From positions 744,001-808,000 of the forward strand of contig JAGKQI010000069.1 of the NCBI GenBank assembly GCA_018806915.1: DNA of 64,000 bases, written 5' to 3'. Source of the DNA: Phytophthora colocasiae (taxonomy: Eukaryota > Oomycota > Peronosporomycetes > Peronosporales > Peronosporaceae). This document shows positions 1-8,701 of this stretch, in pieces. The notes under the pieces are model-generated. The model did not search any database, was not told the DNA's origin, and was given only the letters and a program-made list of their open reading frames with translations. Position 1 is the stretch's first letter; every line of letters begins with the position of its first letter. The position numbers were made by a program, and so were the translations under genes.

Positions 1-5
1 TTGGC

Positions 6-680
6 ATGATCGCACAGTTAGAACGCCGCCGTTTGGTCGTTTGTGGCGATTCGAACCTGGTGATCCGACAAGTCCGGGGCGAGATCGACTGTAAGGCGCC
101 AGGATTGACGTTACTGAAACAGAAAGTGCTGAATCATTTGCGGAATTGGGGAGATCACGAGCTTGTCCATGTGAAGAGAGACTGGAATGGGAGTGCAGAT
201 AGCTTGGCGAGTGCCGCGCTGCGACGAGGAAGCGGGATCGAAGTCCACGACGAGGCAGATCGATGCGATCTGATCACCCTGAATCGACTTAATGAGGTGT
301 TGATCCCTCGAGTTGAAGATCGAACTGTGCAAGTGTCGGCCGTAGCCACGCGTGCAGCCCGAGCGCGACCTGGTGCCGCTGTCCTGCGAGAGGAACTGAT
401 CCGGGAGATGCGGGTTGATCGGATCAGGCGAGCCCAGAACGAGGAGGTCTGGATCGCAGGACTAAAGAAGTACCTGGCTGGGCAGATCGCGGATCTTACT
501 CGAGCCGAATCTGGATCTTACGCCAAGATCGCCTCCGAGTACGAGGTAGACGAACAAGATCTGCTATTTTACTGCCCACCAGGGCCGAGATCAAGTGGTG
601 ATCGCGATCGCCTGATGAGACTTGTGGTCCCAGAAACGCTACAGCAGGATGTCCTCCACCACTACCATACGACTCGTTGA
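6..680 (+). pseudogene. A1 pol fragment: end of archaeal-type RNase H, start of integrase H2C2 finger
   Basis: The frame opens with the RNase H core motif CGDSNLVIRQ, followed by the C-terminal NGSADSLASAAL motif carrying the last catalytic Asp. A linker of about 100 residues follows, then the start of the integrase zinc finger (VLHHYHTT). The frame stops at 680, where A2 and A4 continue with the rest of the H2C2 finger. The upstream RT lies outside the window. The fragment cannot make a working enzyme because the zinc finger is replaced by unrelated sequence. Confidence 0.88.
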
Positions 681-966
681 TACGAAGGAAGCAACGTCAT
701 TTTGCCAAACCAAGCGCGAAGATTCCGCTGTCCCGGAACATGTTCGACCAATTCTTCAGGCATTCGCATGCCGTGCATGACCGCCGGCAAGTGATGACTG
801 GTTTGCAGCCAACGGGATGCCCCAGTTCCCATCATGATCACCAATTCGTCGGCTTTCAACTCTGGTCGAACGATTTCATCAATATCCGCAGCTCCGATGA
901 CATCAAGGGATCGGACGCACTTATCAGCGGATCCGAGATCATTTCCACTGGAGGGGATTATATCGG
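677..966. other. Unrelated 290-bp segment replacing the A1 integrase zinc finger
   Basis: A2 and A4 encode GGHQGIGRTYQRIKDHFYW at this point. A1 instead has about 290 bp with no similarity to any other family A copy in the window. Homology resumes near 967 with QRYVGECVDCETGKG. The minus strand is open across the whole insert and reads as plausible protein (for example LDVIGAADIDEIVRPELKAD). It could be a captured host fragment or filler DNA. I do not recognise it. Confidence 0.6.
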
Positions 967-2245
967 AGCGTGCAGCGATACGTAGGCGAGTGTGTAGACT
1001 GTGAGACCGGAAAGGGGAGACCCACGATCCGGGGCGAGTCGCCTGGGAATCTGCAAGCGACATACCCATTCCCAGATCATAGCGATGGATCACATACCCT
1101 CTCTGCCCAGATCCAACAAAGGCAACACCGAACTACTGATCTGGGTCGATCTGTTCACGGGATATGTGATCGCAAAGGCTAGTTCCTCCCGATCGGCCCA
1201 GACCGTCGCGGAATCTTATGAAGAATGCGTGTTCCGCAGATTTGGTGCTAGCGAGATGATCAGGCACGATCGAGAACCGGGCTTCATGTCCGACTTCTTC
1301 AGATCGTTCAATAGGATCCTGGGGCAGCGACAACGGGCGACGATGGCCTACCGACCACAGGCCAATGGGACTGCGGAACGGATGGTGCAAACGGCCACTA
1401 GGGCGATCAAGATGTATGTTCAAGATCTCGATCAAAAGGACTGGGATGAATACGCGGAGAGATTGACTTTCGCTATTAACACGGCTCACGATCGGGTTCG
1501 GGGAGACACTCCTCACTATTTGGTACACGGATGGGATCCGAGGTCGACGTTGGAAGCGACGATCCCGATCGGGTCAACCAGGCGCCATGACCGTGATCCA
1601 AGACGGTGGAGATATCGCGTTCAGAGATACTACCAGCAGTCGAGAGAACAGGTCAACGCTAAGCTGCGAGAGGCGATCGCAGACCGAGCTGATCGGCACA
1701 ATGAGGATGTCGATCCGCATCAGATCGAAGCTGGATCACGAGTTTGGCTATACCTAGATCGTGTGAAGGAAGGGTATGCCCGTAAACTCGCCCACCTTTG
1801 GCACGGCCCGTTCCGTGTTGCAGAGAAGCTCAATGAATTCACGATCAAGCTGGAGATCGCGGGATCTGATTACCATATCTTCCCGGTGGTCCATGTTTCT
1901 AAGCTAAAGCTGGTACGGAATTTCCCGGATCGACCGCGGATCGAGTTGACGGTAGATGAAGCAGATCGGCTCGATTTCGATGAGATCCTCCTTCCGGAGG
2001 ACAGTTGGGTCCCAGATCTGGATGCCGATGAGTACGAAGTCGAACGGATCTCGGACATGCGAAGTGGGAAACGAACTCGCTACGGCCGGATCTATCGTGA
2101 ATTCCTGGTGCACTGGGTCGGTTACGATGAGCCAACGTGGGTCGACGAAGCTGACCTTAACTGTGGGGCCATATTGAGCGCGTTCCTACGTGACCACGCT
2201 AATCGGAACCGGTTCGGCGAGATGCAGTCGCATGAAGAAGTGTAA
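967..2245 (+). pseudogene. A1 integrase core and chromodomain
   Basis: The retroviral-type integrase core shows the D,D,E residues in the contexts LLIWVDLFTGY, IRHDREPGFM and ANGTAERMVQ. A GPF-type C-terminal segment follows (LWHGPFRVAEKL, FPVVHVSKLKLV). A chromodomain ends the protein (YGRIYREFLVHWVGYDEPTW). One extra base near 1076 shifts the frame between the zinc-finger tail (YVGECVDCETGKG) and the core. From there to the stop at 2245 the frame is open and agrees with A2 and A4. Chromodomains of this sort are thought to steer integration to marked chromatin. Confidence 0.9.
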
Positions 2246-2599
2246 GGGAAGTCAGGCGAGGTGACAGGGTTGCCTCGCCGTGATCGAGGAAGCTGATGTG
2301 GAGGAGAATCCAGATCAGAGCGAGAGTTTTATATTTGTGTATATGCATGTGCGTAGGGAATTTGACGTTGGAAGATGGTGATCCGGGATGTCGAGATGGA
2401 GATGAAAGGGGATCACATTCCCAAAATGATGGAGTACGATGGAATGACTGTGGGAATGGAGATTACGAGAATCACGAGTGGAGATTATGAGAATTACGAA
2501 TGGAGATGGAAGAATGCAGAACGGCCCTGGATGGGGTTCCGAATCCGAACTCGGGGAGAAGCCCCGAGCCTTGCTGCAGGTGATCGAAGTTAGCACGAC
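2246..2599. other. Spacer between A1 pol and its antisense ORF
   Basis: No convincing gene. The stretch is purine-rich, with loose GAGATTACGAGAAT-like repeats at 2455-2520. The matching place in A2 and A4 holds GGATCC-rich arrays. Both pol (from the left) and the antisense ORF (from the right) terminate here, so it would have to hold the 3' ends of two convergent transcripts. Confidence 0.5.
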
Positions 2600-4306
2600 T
2601 TACGGAGAAGCGGCCCCAGCGGGAGGAGGATTGAACTTGCCGATAAGGCGGGGGATCCTGGAAGCGGGATGGTTGACCGGGTCTTGCCGATACTGGTTAC
2701 GCCACGGATCCGCCTCGTCACACTCCTCCAGAGCCTCGATCAGGTTCGCCGGCTCTGGGACGTTCGCGTTGGGATCCACCCGGTTGGCACACCGAGAGAC
2801 CACGCCGGGATACCAACGGACCACATCCACCGCCGGAATGGGGAGGTGAAGGAAGAACGGATCCAACAAGATGTCGAGATCGAACCACTGGTCGCGCATT
2901 ATGGCGGGGAAGGAGGCAAGGAACTGGCGCCAAGCAGACCCAGCCCGACTCCGCCTGGCCTTGCGAGCAACGTAATACCGCTGCAGTTCGAGATCCGCAT
3001 CTTGCATGGCAGAGGTGATCTCGAAGTTATGGGTGGCCTCCCAAAATGCCTGACGGTGCCGTTCCTCCAGGACGCGATAGGTGGCGGCCACGGCCGCGAG
3101 GGGTGTTCCCTCCCTCTCGTGCAAATCGAGGTCGAACGTAAGGGGACCCGGGTTCGCGAAGTCGTTCCACGGCTCCAGAGCCAGCAGATCAAGCACGTTC
3201 ACGCCCGTGATCAACTCGTTGAGGTATTCGGTGCCGGGGGTCGGTGCAGGCTCGGCCTGTATCTGGGAAGGGAACAGCCAACCCGAAGGGATCAACAACC
3301 GTTTGCCCAGAGAACTGGCAATCAGACCCACGATCGAATACTGCCCGATCACCTGCGGATCCCACGGTACGATGTCAGCGGCCGCGAAGGTACGCTGCCG
3401 ATCGTACCCTGGAATGAAAGAGGCGACCGGGAACAGGGGTGGTCGGAGCCCGAGAAGCGGGGAACCGCCGGGAGGAGGTGGCGGCGGTGACGGGGAACCC
3501 GGAGGTGATCCCGGAGACGGCGGGCCTGATCCATCCGGAGATGGGCTTGAGCCGTCCGGAGACCCCGATCCACGAGTGCCAGAAGGTCCGCCTCTCGGAA
3601 CCTGACCGGACTCGCGCCGGTGCGTCGAGATAGACCGTTGGCGGCCCATGTGTAGAATCTCGTCCTCCTCGGAGTCCTCCGCCTCGTTGGAACGTTCCGA
3701 TTCGGCCTCAGAACTAGTTCCATTGCTGGGTTCTGGACTCTCGTCCTCTTCGGACGGCGATGAGAATGGGTGCTGGGGATCGTAGTCGGAGTCTTCCTCT
3801 TCCTCATCCGGCGAATCACCCTCGGCGGGGAGCGATCCGGACTGATCCGTCGGTGCTGGGGTCGGATCAGGGGCTGGAGTGTCGGTTTCCTCCCCTCCGG
3901 CTTGCCCAGAAGCTTGATCCGCCAACAGATCCAGCGGGCTCGCCGTTGATCCTGCCGGGGTCGGAACCACCGTTGGTGTGACAGGCTGGGTTGATCCGGG
4001 AGCTTCGGTAGCTGCAGTTTTTAGATCACGGGGAGCTGAGGAGCTCCGAGCTGGACGCTTGCGTGAGGAAGGAGGAACGGCCGGGGAAGCGGAGGCGCTT
4101 CGAGATCTTTTGGTGGCACGAGCCGCCCGTCGATCCGCGATCCACGAGGACAACCGAGCAGAGGAATCCTCGGCGTGATGCAGCTGTTGTTCGGCTTCGG
4201 CATAATCAGCGTCCAGCTCTTGATGAGCCTGTCGAAGCTCCGCGTTCTGTCGAGGCCGTGGATCGGGTGGATCGGATCGAGTGCTCGCTCGAGGGCGTTC
4301 TCGGCG
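2600..4306 (-). CDS. A1 antisense ORF (aORF), acidic/proline-rich protein with conserved C-terminal domain
   Basis: This frame of about 570 codons runs opposite to pol, from near the 3' LTR inward. No ATG sits at its upstream end; an ATG-initiated short frame (MSDPPPSPPLTPRTP) overlaps upstream in another register, so a frameshift or a spliced start is possible. Order from the N terminus: a basic Ser-rich stretch, an acidic stretch (DEEEEDSDYDPQHP), a Pro/Gly/Ser-rich stretch, then a C-terminal domain of about 250 residues. That domain aligns with the A2 and A4 aORFs: GWLFP, EPWN/EPWK, AFWEATHNF versus AIWECTHSF, DLDILLDPFFLHLPIP versus DLDLWLDPHFVHFPLP, and WYPG. It lacks the long coiled coil of A2. 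Function unknown; no membrane segment or catalytic motif seen. Confidence 0.75.
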   Translation of the reverse strand, partial: RRERPRASTRSDPPDPRPRQNAELRQAHQELDADYAEAEQQLHHAEDSSARLSSWIADRRAARATKRSRSASASPAVPPSSRKRPARSSSAPRDLKTAATEAPGSTQPVTPTVVPTPAGSTASPLDLLADQASGQAGGEETDTPAPDPTPAPTDQSGSLPAEGDSPDEEEEDSDYDPQHPFSSPSEEDESPEPSNGTSSEAESERSNEAEDSEEDEILHMGRQRSISTHRRESGQVPRGGPSGTRGSGSPDGSSPSPDGSGPPSPGSPPGSPSPPPPPPGGSPLLGLRPPLFPVASFIPGYDRQRTFAAADIVPWDPQVIGQYSIVGLIASSLGKRLLIPSGWLFPSQIQAEPAPTPGTEYLNELITGVNVLDLLALEPWNDFANPGPLTFDLDLHEREGTPLAAVAATYRVLEERHRQAFWEATHNFEITSAMQDADLELQRYYVARKARRSRAGSAWRQFLASFPAIMRDQWFDLDILLDPFFLHLPIPAVDVVRWYPGVVSRCANRVDPNANVPEPANLIEALEECDEADPWRNQYRQDPVNHPASRIPRLIGKFNPPPAGAASP

Positions 4307-4428
4307 TCAAAGGGGGCGAGGGAGGCGGATCGGACATCGTGAGGGAGTGGTGGTGCTTGAACGACTTGTGTTCCAGGTGGTGAATGTGGAAATAAACCCG
4401 AAGTGAGCTGCGGCAGCTCAACTTACGT

Positions 4429-4440
4429 GCTGGGGGCGGA
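4429..4440 (+). promoter_or_regulatory. A1 polypurine tract
   Basis: The purine run GGGGGCGGA directly abuts the LTR start at 4441. It matches the GGGGCGAT that precedes the A2 and A4 3' LTRs, the expected primer site for plus-strand DNA synthesis. Confidence 0.7.
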
Positions 4441-4621
4441 TGTGGTGAAGCGGACGAAAATTTTTCCCGGAGAGGCGATATCAGCCACGAACCCGAATAG
4501 AGTCGGAACGAGCGACAGGGGGGACCTGTGATCCCCAGATCTGGGTCGAATCAGACGAAGGTACGATGGGTCCCGCCGGGGAACAGGCAACGGAGACACC
4601 GGCGGAGGAGCAAGTGGAGCG

Positions 4622-4679
4622 GTGTTCGTGGGTGATCCGAATCCTGCCGCAGTGTTCGTGGGTGATCCGAATCCTGCCG
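4622..4679 (+). repeat. Tandem duplication, 30-bp period
   Basis: Two copies of a 28-bp unit starting GTGTTCGTGGGTGATCCG, offset by 30 bp, inside the A1 3' LTR. Confidence 0.9.
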
Positions 4680-4969
4680 GAGGAAGAATGGGGAAATCAA
4701 GGATGTTTTCGCGCGATCAACGATGACGGGGTTCCAAGTGAGCACGATCGGCTTACCCTGGCGCCCCGAAGCCTCTAACAGCACGATCCTACTTCCCCGG
4801 GCGGCGACGAAGCGGGATCACGCAGGATCACGCAATGATCCTCTCCCGTATAAGTACGAGATCAGCTCCGGATCAAGGTCAGCCCCAGGCGCGACGCAGA
4901 CTCTTCTGGTGGCCTGATCCGGATTCTTTGAAGGATTACCAAGCGGGATCAGGCAGCGATCAAGCCCCG

Positions 4970-5061
4970 ATTAAGTGCGAGATCAAGCTTCGGTTAAGTG
5001 CAAGATCAAGCTTCGGTTAAGTGCGAGATCAAGCTTCGGTTAAGTGCGAGATCAAGCTTCG
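4970..5061 (+). repeat. Tandem array of four 23-bp units
   Basis: Four near-identical 23-bp units with the core TTAAGTGCGAGATCAAGCTT lie head to tail in the A1 LTR, followed by a partial fifth. With no spacers this is a minisatellite, not CRISPR. It may be an LTR enhancer repeat. Confidence 0.92.
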
Positions 5062-5819
5062 GTTAAGTACGGAATCGGCTCAAGATCAGGGTTAGGGGAA
5101 CCAAGCTAGGGATCAGCTCTGTAGCCAGTGTCATGTGATCGTAGGATAGTAAATCAGGATGGGATTAGTAGGCATAGGAATAACCATAAACAGAATCGAA
5201 TTTGCCCTGAACCACTCAAGTGTCTTCGCTACGCCTGGAACCGGGAACCACATTGGCCCTACAAGCGTCAGGAAGGTAAGGATACGTGACCTAGTATAGC
5301 GGTTAAGTCTGGATAATATATTGGCCAGCTTTGCCCTATCTAGTGAACTATCCTTTAAGTGCATACATCGGATCGGAAGGAATTGGTTGTTTAGCCTAAG
5401 GATCCAGTCGAATCTCGCCCTCTCAAGACCCCCGCTATCGGAAGCGGAAAACAACGGAAAGGAAGGGACTGAATCCCAAACATTGGATTATTGGAAGACC
5501 TGGATCAAGAACCAGGCACCCGGATCAAGGCTCGAGAACTCGCCTACGACCGGGATCACGTACTCAGAGGTGGAGTGAAGAATTTCCACACCATCTCAGA
5601 CCCCTGCGTCACGCAAGACTTTTTTTTCGACCTACAAGACACCTTCAGAAGTCACCTGGAAGAGCGTAACCCGCCTACCGACGGGTACACAAGGTGAATA
5701 CTACACACAGCTAGATCACGGATCATCGGGGGACCCCTCCGTTAGTCGGTGTCTGGGCGCAAGTGGTGATCGGGACCTGCCCTAACGAGATTTTGGCAGA
5801 TCCGCTCCACCACAGTTCG

Positions 5820-7246
5820 ATATGCGCATCAGACGAATGCTACTGCGGAACGCGCCAACCGGACGATTGCGATTATCCGGCGCAGCAGGCTTCACTTCGC
5901 ACGTTTAGACAAGACGTTTTGGGCGGAAGCGGCGATGACGGCAATTTACATCAAGAATCGACTGCCGTCACCCAAGGTCCCAGGGAAGACGCCATTTGAG
6001 ATTGTGTACAAGAGGAAGCCCAACGTGAAGCACATGCGCGTTTTCGGGTGCAAGGCCTACGTCCTGACGCCGAAGGAGAAGCGACTCAAGTGGGACCCCA
6101 AGGCTCGTGAAGAAATTTTTATGGGCTATGAAGAGCGTTCGAAGGCGTATCGCGTTTTTGACATCGAGGCGGGCCAGGTAGTGATTTCTCGCGATGTCAC
6201 TTTCGACGAATCAAACTTCGACGACGCCAATGTTGTGGATGATGATGATGATGTCGAAGATGCTGCAGATATCCTTGAAGACCTCGAGATTTCGAACGAC
6301 CATGGAACGCGTGAATTCAAGCAGGCGGAAACGCAAGGCTCGTTCTAACGCCGAGGAGCGTGAACATGTTCGTCGACCGCGTCGCAGTGCTGGATTAGAA
6401 GACGCAAGCGCTCCGGACTCCGACCATCAAGAAGCCAAATCTGAAGACAATGATGAGGATGCTGATGACTCAGCCGATGTACTGGCGCGCGAGTGCGAAA
6501 TGCAGTGGAGACGAGTGACAGCGCCGAGCCGAAGACGTTCCAAGATGCTGTGAGCGGCGAAGACCAAGTCCACTGGCGCAAGGCGATTCGAGGAGAACTC
6601 AAGTCGATGCGACTTCGTGGAGTGTTTCGTGGCGCCAAATTACCGAACAACCAACGAAGTGGGTGTTCAAGATCAAGCGTAAAGCCGACGGGTCCATCGA
6701 GAAGTACAAGGCTCGACTCATCGACTACACCGAGACGTTTTCGCCGGTGGTCAAGTACGTCACGCTGCGAATGATCATCGCTGTGGCCAAGTTCTTCAAT
6801 TGGCCCCTCGACCAACTTGATGTGTTACCTTCAGGGCACCAAGTCGCATGGACTCCGTTTTTCGCCGACCAAGGGAATCGACTTTCGTGGCTATTCGGAT
6901 GCAGACTGGGCTGGTGACCACAGTGACCGCAAGTCGACTTCGGGCTACCTGTTTCAAGTTCTTGGCGGACCTGTGTCGTGGGGATCCAAGAAGCAATCGA
7001 GTGTGTCTCTTTCCACGAGTGAAGCCGAGTACATTGCGCTCAGTCTGGCAATCCAAGAAGGCAAGTGGGTGCACAACCTTCTGTGTGAGATCCTCGACGC
7101 TGCAGGCGAAGACATCCTGGATCTGAAGATTTTCGAAGACAATCAGTCGTGCATCAAGATGACGAAGAACCCTGTGAACCATGGCCGCGCGAAGCACATC
7201 GACATCAAGTACCACCACATCCGTGATGAAGTCAAGCGCGGTGAAG
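5820..7246 (+). pseudogene. K1 Copia pol remnant: integrase end, RT fragment, RNase H
   Basis: Visible in order: the end of the integrase core (NATAERANRTIVIIRR), the Copia integrase tail (FGCKAYVLTPKEKRLKWDP), an acidic linker, the start of RT ([38 protein letters not shown]), then a jump to RNase H ([40 protein letters not shown]). Most of RT, including the catalytic YVDD segment, is deleted, with the join at CTCGACCAACTTGATGTG. Frameshifts near 6331, 6650 and 6830 also break it. It is non-functional, and A2 truncates it just before the end of RNase H. Confidence 0.87.
7243..7246 (+). repeat. A2 target-site duplication GAAG (partner 22727-22730)
   Basis: GAAG flanks A2 on both sides. The uninterrupted sequence in K2 (GGTGAAGTGATC) has a single copy, which fixes both element ends. 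Confidence 0.92.
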
Positions 7247-8701
7247 TGTGGTGAAGTGGATTCAAATCAAGCCGGACAGGACGCAGAACGACCACGATGA
7301 TGGGTGACGTGCGACAGTGGTGCTACGATAAGGACAGATCCCTGGAACTGGTACCTACTCTAGGGCGGACCCTAAGTTAGGATCCACTTGACCTGGCTGA
7401 CTTAAGTTCGGATCCCACAGTCCTAAGTGCGGATCCTTCAGACCCAAGATCCTCGGATCCGGACGTCGAGATCCAGATTCAAGATCCTCGGCTCCCGAAG
7501 CCGGATCCCCAAGATCCGAGATCCTCGGATCCTGAAGCCGGATCCCCACGATCCAGATCCAGAGATCCAGATGCCAGAGATCCAGATCCAAGATCCTCGG
7601 ATCCTGAAACCGGATCCCCACGATCCAGATCCAGAGATCCAGATCCAAGATCCTTGGATCCAGATGCCAGAGATCCAGATCCAAGATCCTCGGATCCTGA
7701 AGCCGGATCCCCAAGATCCAAGATCCAGAAATCCAGATCCAAGATCCTCGGATCCAGATGCCGGATCCCCAAGATCCAAGATCCAGAGATCCAGATCCAA
7801 GATCCAGAGATCCAGATCCAAGATCCCCAAGATCCAAGATCCTCGGATCCTGATGCCAGTTTCCCAAGATCCAAGATCCAGAGATCGAGATCCAAGATCC
7901 CCAAGATCCAAGATCCAGAGATCCCGAAGCCGGATCCTCGGATCCCGAAGCTAGATCCTCGGATCCAAACCCGGATCCTCAAGGTTTATGACATCAACGT
8001 GGTGAAGCAGTTGGAGGAGAGCCAGCATGATCTAAGATAGAGATTTGCGATGGGAAAGATAGGGTACAGGATGAGAAACTGGATAGCCATAAATCAGAGA
8101 ATCGAATTTACCTTCTAGTGCGCAAGTGGTTTTCTTCAGGACCTAAGACAAGGGAAGAGGATAGTGTATTGGCCTCCCCTTAGTCTTCCTGCAAGTTTCT
8201 TCGCATACCTAGCTACAGCTAAGACCGGATCCCCAATTTGGCCGGCTTACCTTACGCTAGTGAAGACCCCGGATCCAACGGTGTTGATTGCTTAACCGTA
8301 GGATCCTTCGATATATCCACACCCTCAAGACCAACCGCTACAGGAGGCGGCAAGCAAGACAGTAAAGGAAAGGAAAAGGAACCCCACAGCCACCAAGGCA
8401 ACCCCGGATCTAAGGATCCACAAGATCTTCGAGTCCAAGACCAAGATCCCCCCCAACCAGGACCTGTGTGCAGGAATACCCCGCAAGTCCAACCTCCCAA
8501 GTCCCCGCCAAGGACGTTCAAGCCCTCACGCCTGTGTACACTCTCCCGTTCCTGAGAGAGCAGATCCCGCCCACTGACGGGTACACAAGGTGAGCCTCAG
8601 CAACCCCACGGTTATCGGAGTACCCCCTCCGTTAGTCAGTGTCTGGGCGCCGTGTGTGAACGTTGGATCCCTGCTCATTCCAGCGGATCCACTACACCAC
8701 A
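7247..8701 (+). repeat. A2 5' LTR, 1455 bp
   Basis: It runs from TGTGGTGAAGTGGATTC to GGATCCACTACACCACA; the ends form a 17-bp imperfect inverted repeat (14 matches). The middle is a GGATCC-rich array of about 550 bp. The final third holds conserved blocks shared by all four full-length family A LTRs, including AAGGTGAGC at 8587-8595, which looks like a 5' splice site. It is longer than the 3' LTR (1208 bp) almost entirely because of array length. Confidence 0.95.
7436..7985. repeat. GGATCC-rich degenerate array in the LTR
   Basis: Interleaved short units (AGATCCAGATCCAAGATCC, CCTCGGATCC, GAAGCCGGATCCCC) repeat for about 550 bp. Long open frames on both strands are artefacts of this periodicity. 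Homologous arrays of different length lie at 21720-22008, 29450-29900 and 56650-57160. Confidence 0.95.

Larger units (their letters stand above)
1..5814 (+). mobile_element. Ty3/Gypsy element A1 (family A), 3' half
   Basis: The left window edge cuts this element. What remains, in order, is the end of the second RNase H, a damaged integrase zinc finger, the integrase core and chromodomain, a spacer, an antisense ORF and the 3' LTR. The integrase is similar to, but clearly diverged from, those of A2 and A4, so this is a separate subfamily. The LTR ends at 5814 in CACCACA and is followed at once by Copia integrase sequence that is uninterrupted in the second Copia copy near 22945. A1 therefore inserted into Copia copy K1. 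Its 5' half lies outside the window. Confidence 0.9.
4441..5814 (+). repeat. A1 3' LTR
   Basis: It starts TGTGGTGAAGCGG and ends CCGCTCCACCACA, the family A terminal inverted repeat. The last 130 bp resemble the A2 LTR end (a CCCCTCCGTTAGTC block and a GTCTGGGCGC block), and 5150-5240 resembles A2 8085-8150. The middle has diverged and carries its own tandem repeats instead of the long GGATCC array. Confidence 0.88.

Noticed and set aside
4970..5061. CRISPR-like direct repeats
   Set aside because: The 23-bp units are directly adjacent with no spacers and lie in a retrotransposon LTR; a minisatellite explains them.
6345..7218. Minus-strand frames over the Copia remnants (also 23604-24296)
   Set aside because: They are mirror frames of Copia integrase and RNase H codons. 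They simply follow the plus-strand sequence in both copies and show no domain.
7355..8040. Long open frames on both strands (also at 21711-22016, 29516-30032, 56641-57287) that look like repeat proteins
   Set aside because: They follow from the GGATCC-rich array, whose short period lacks stop codons in several frames. Length and frame change between LTR copies, and no start context or conservation is seen.
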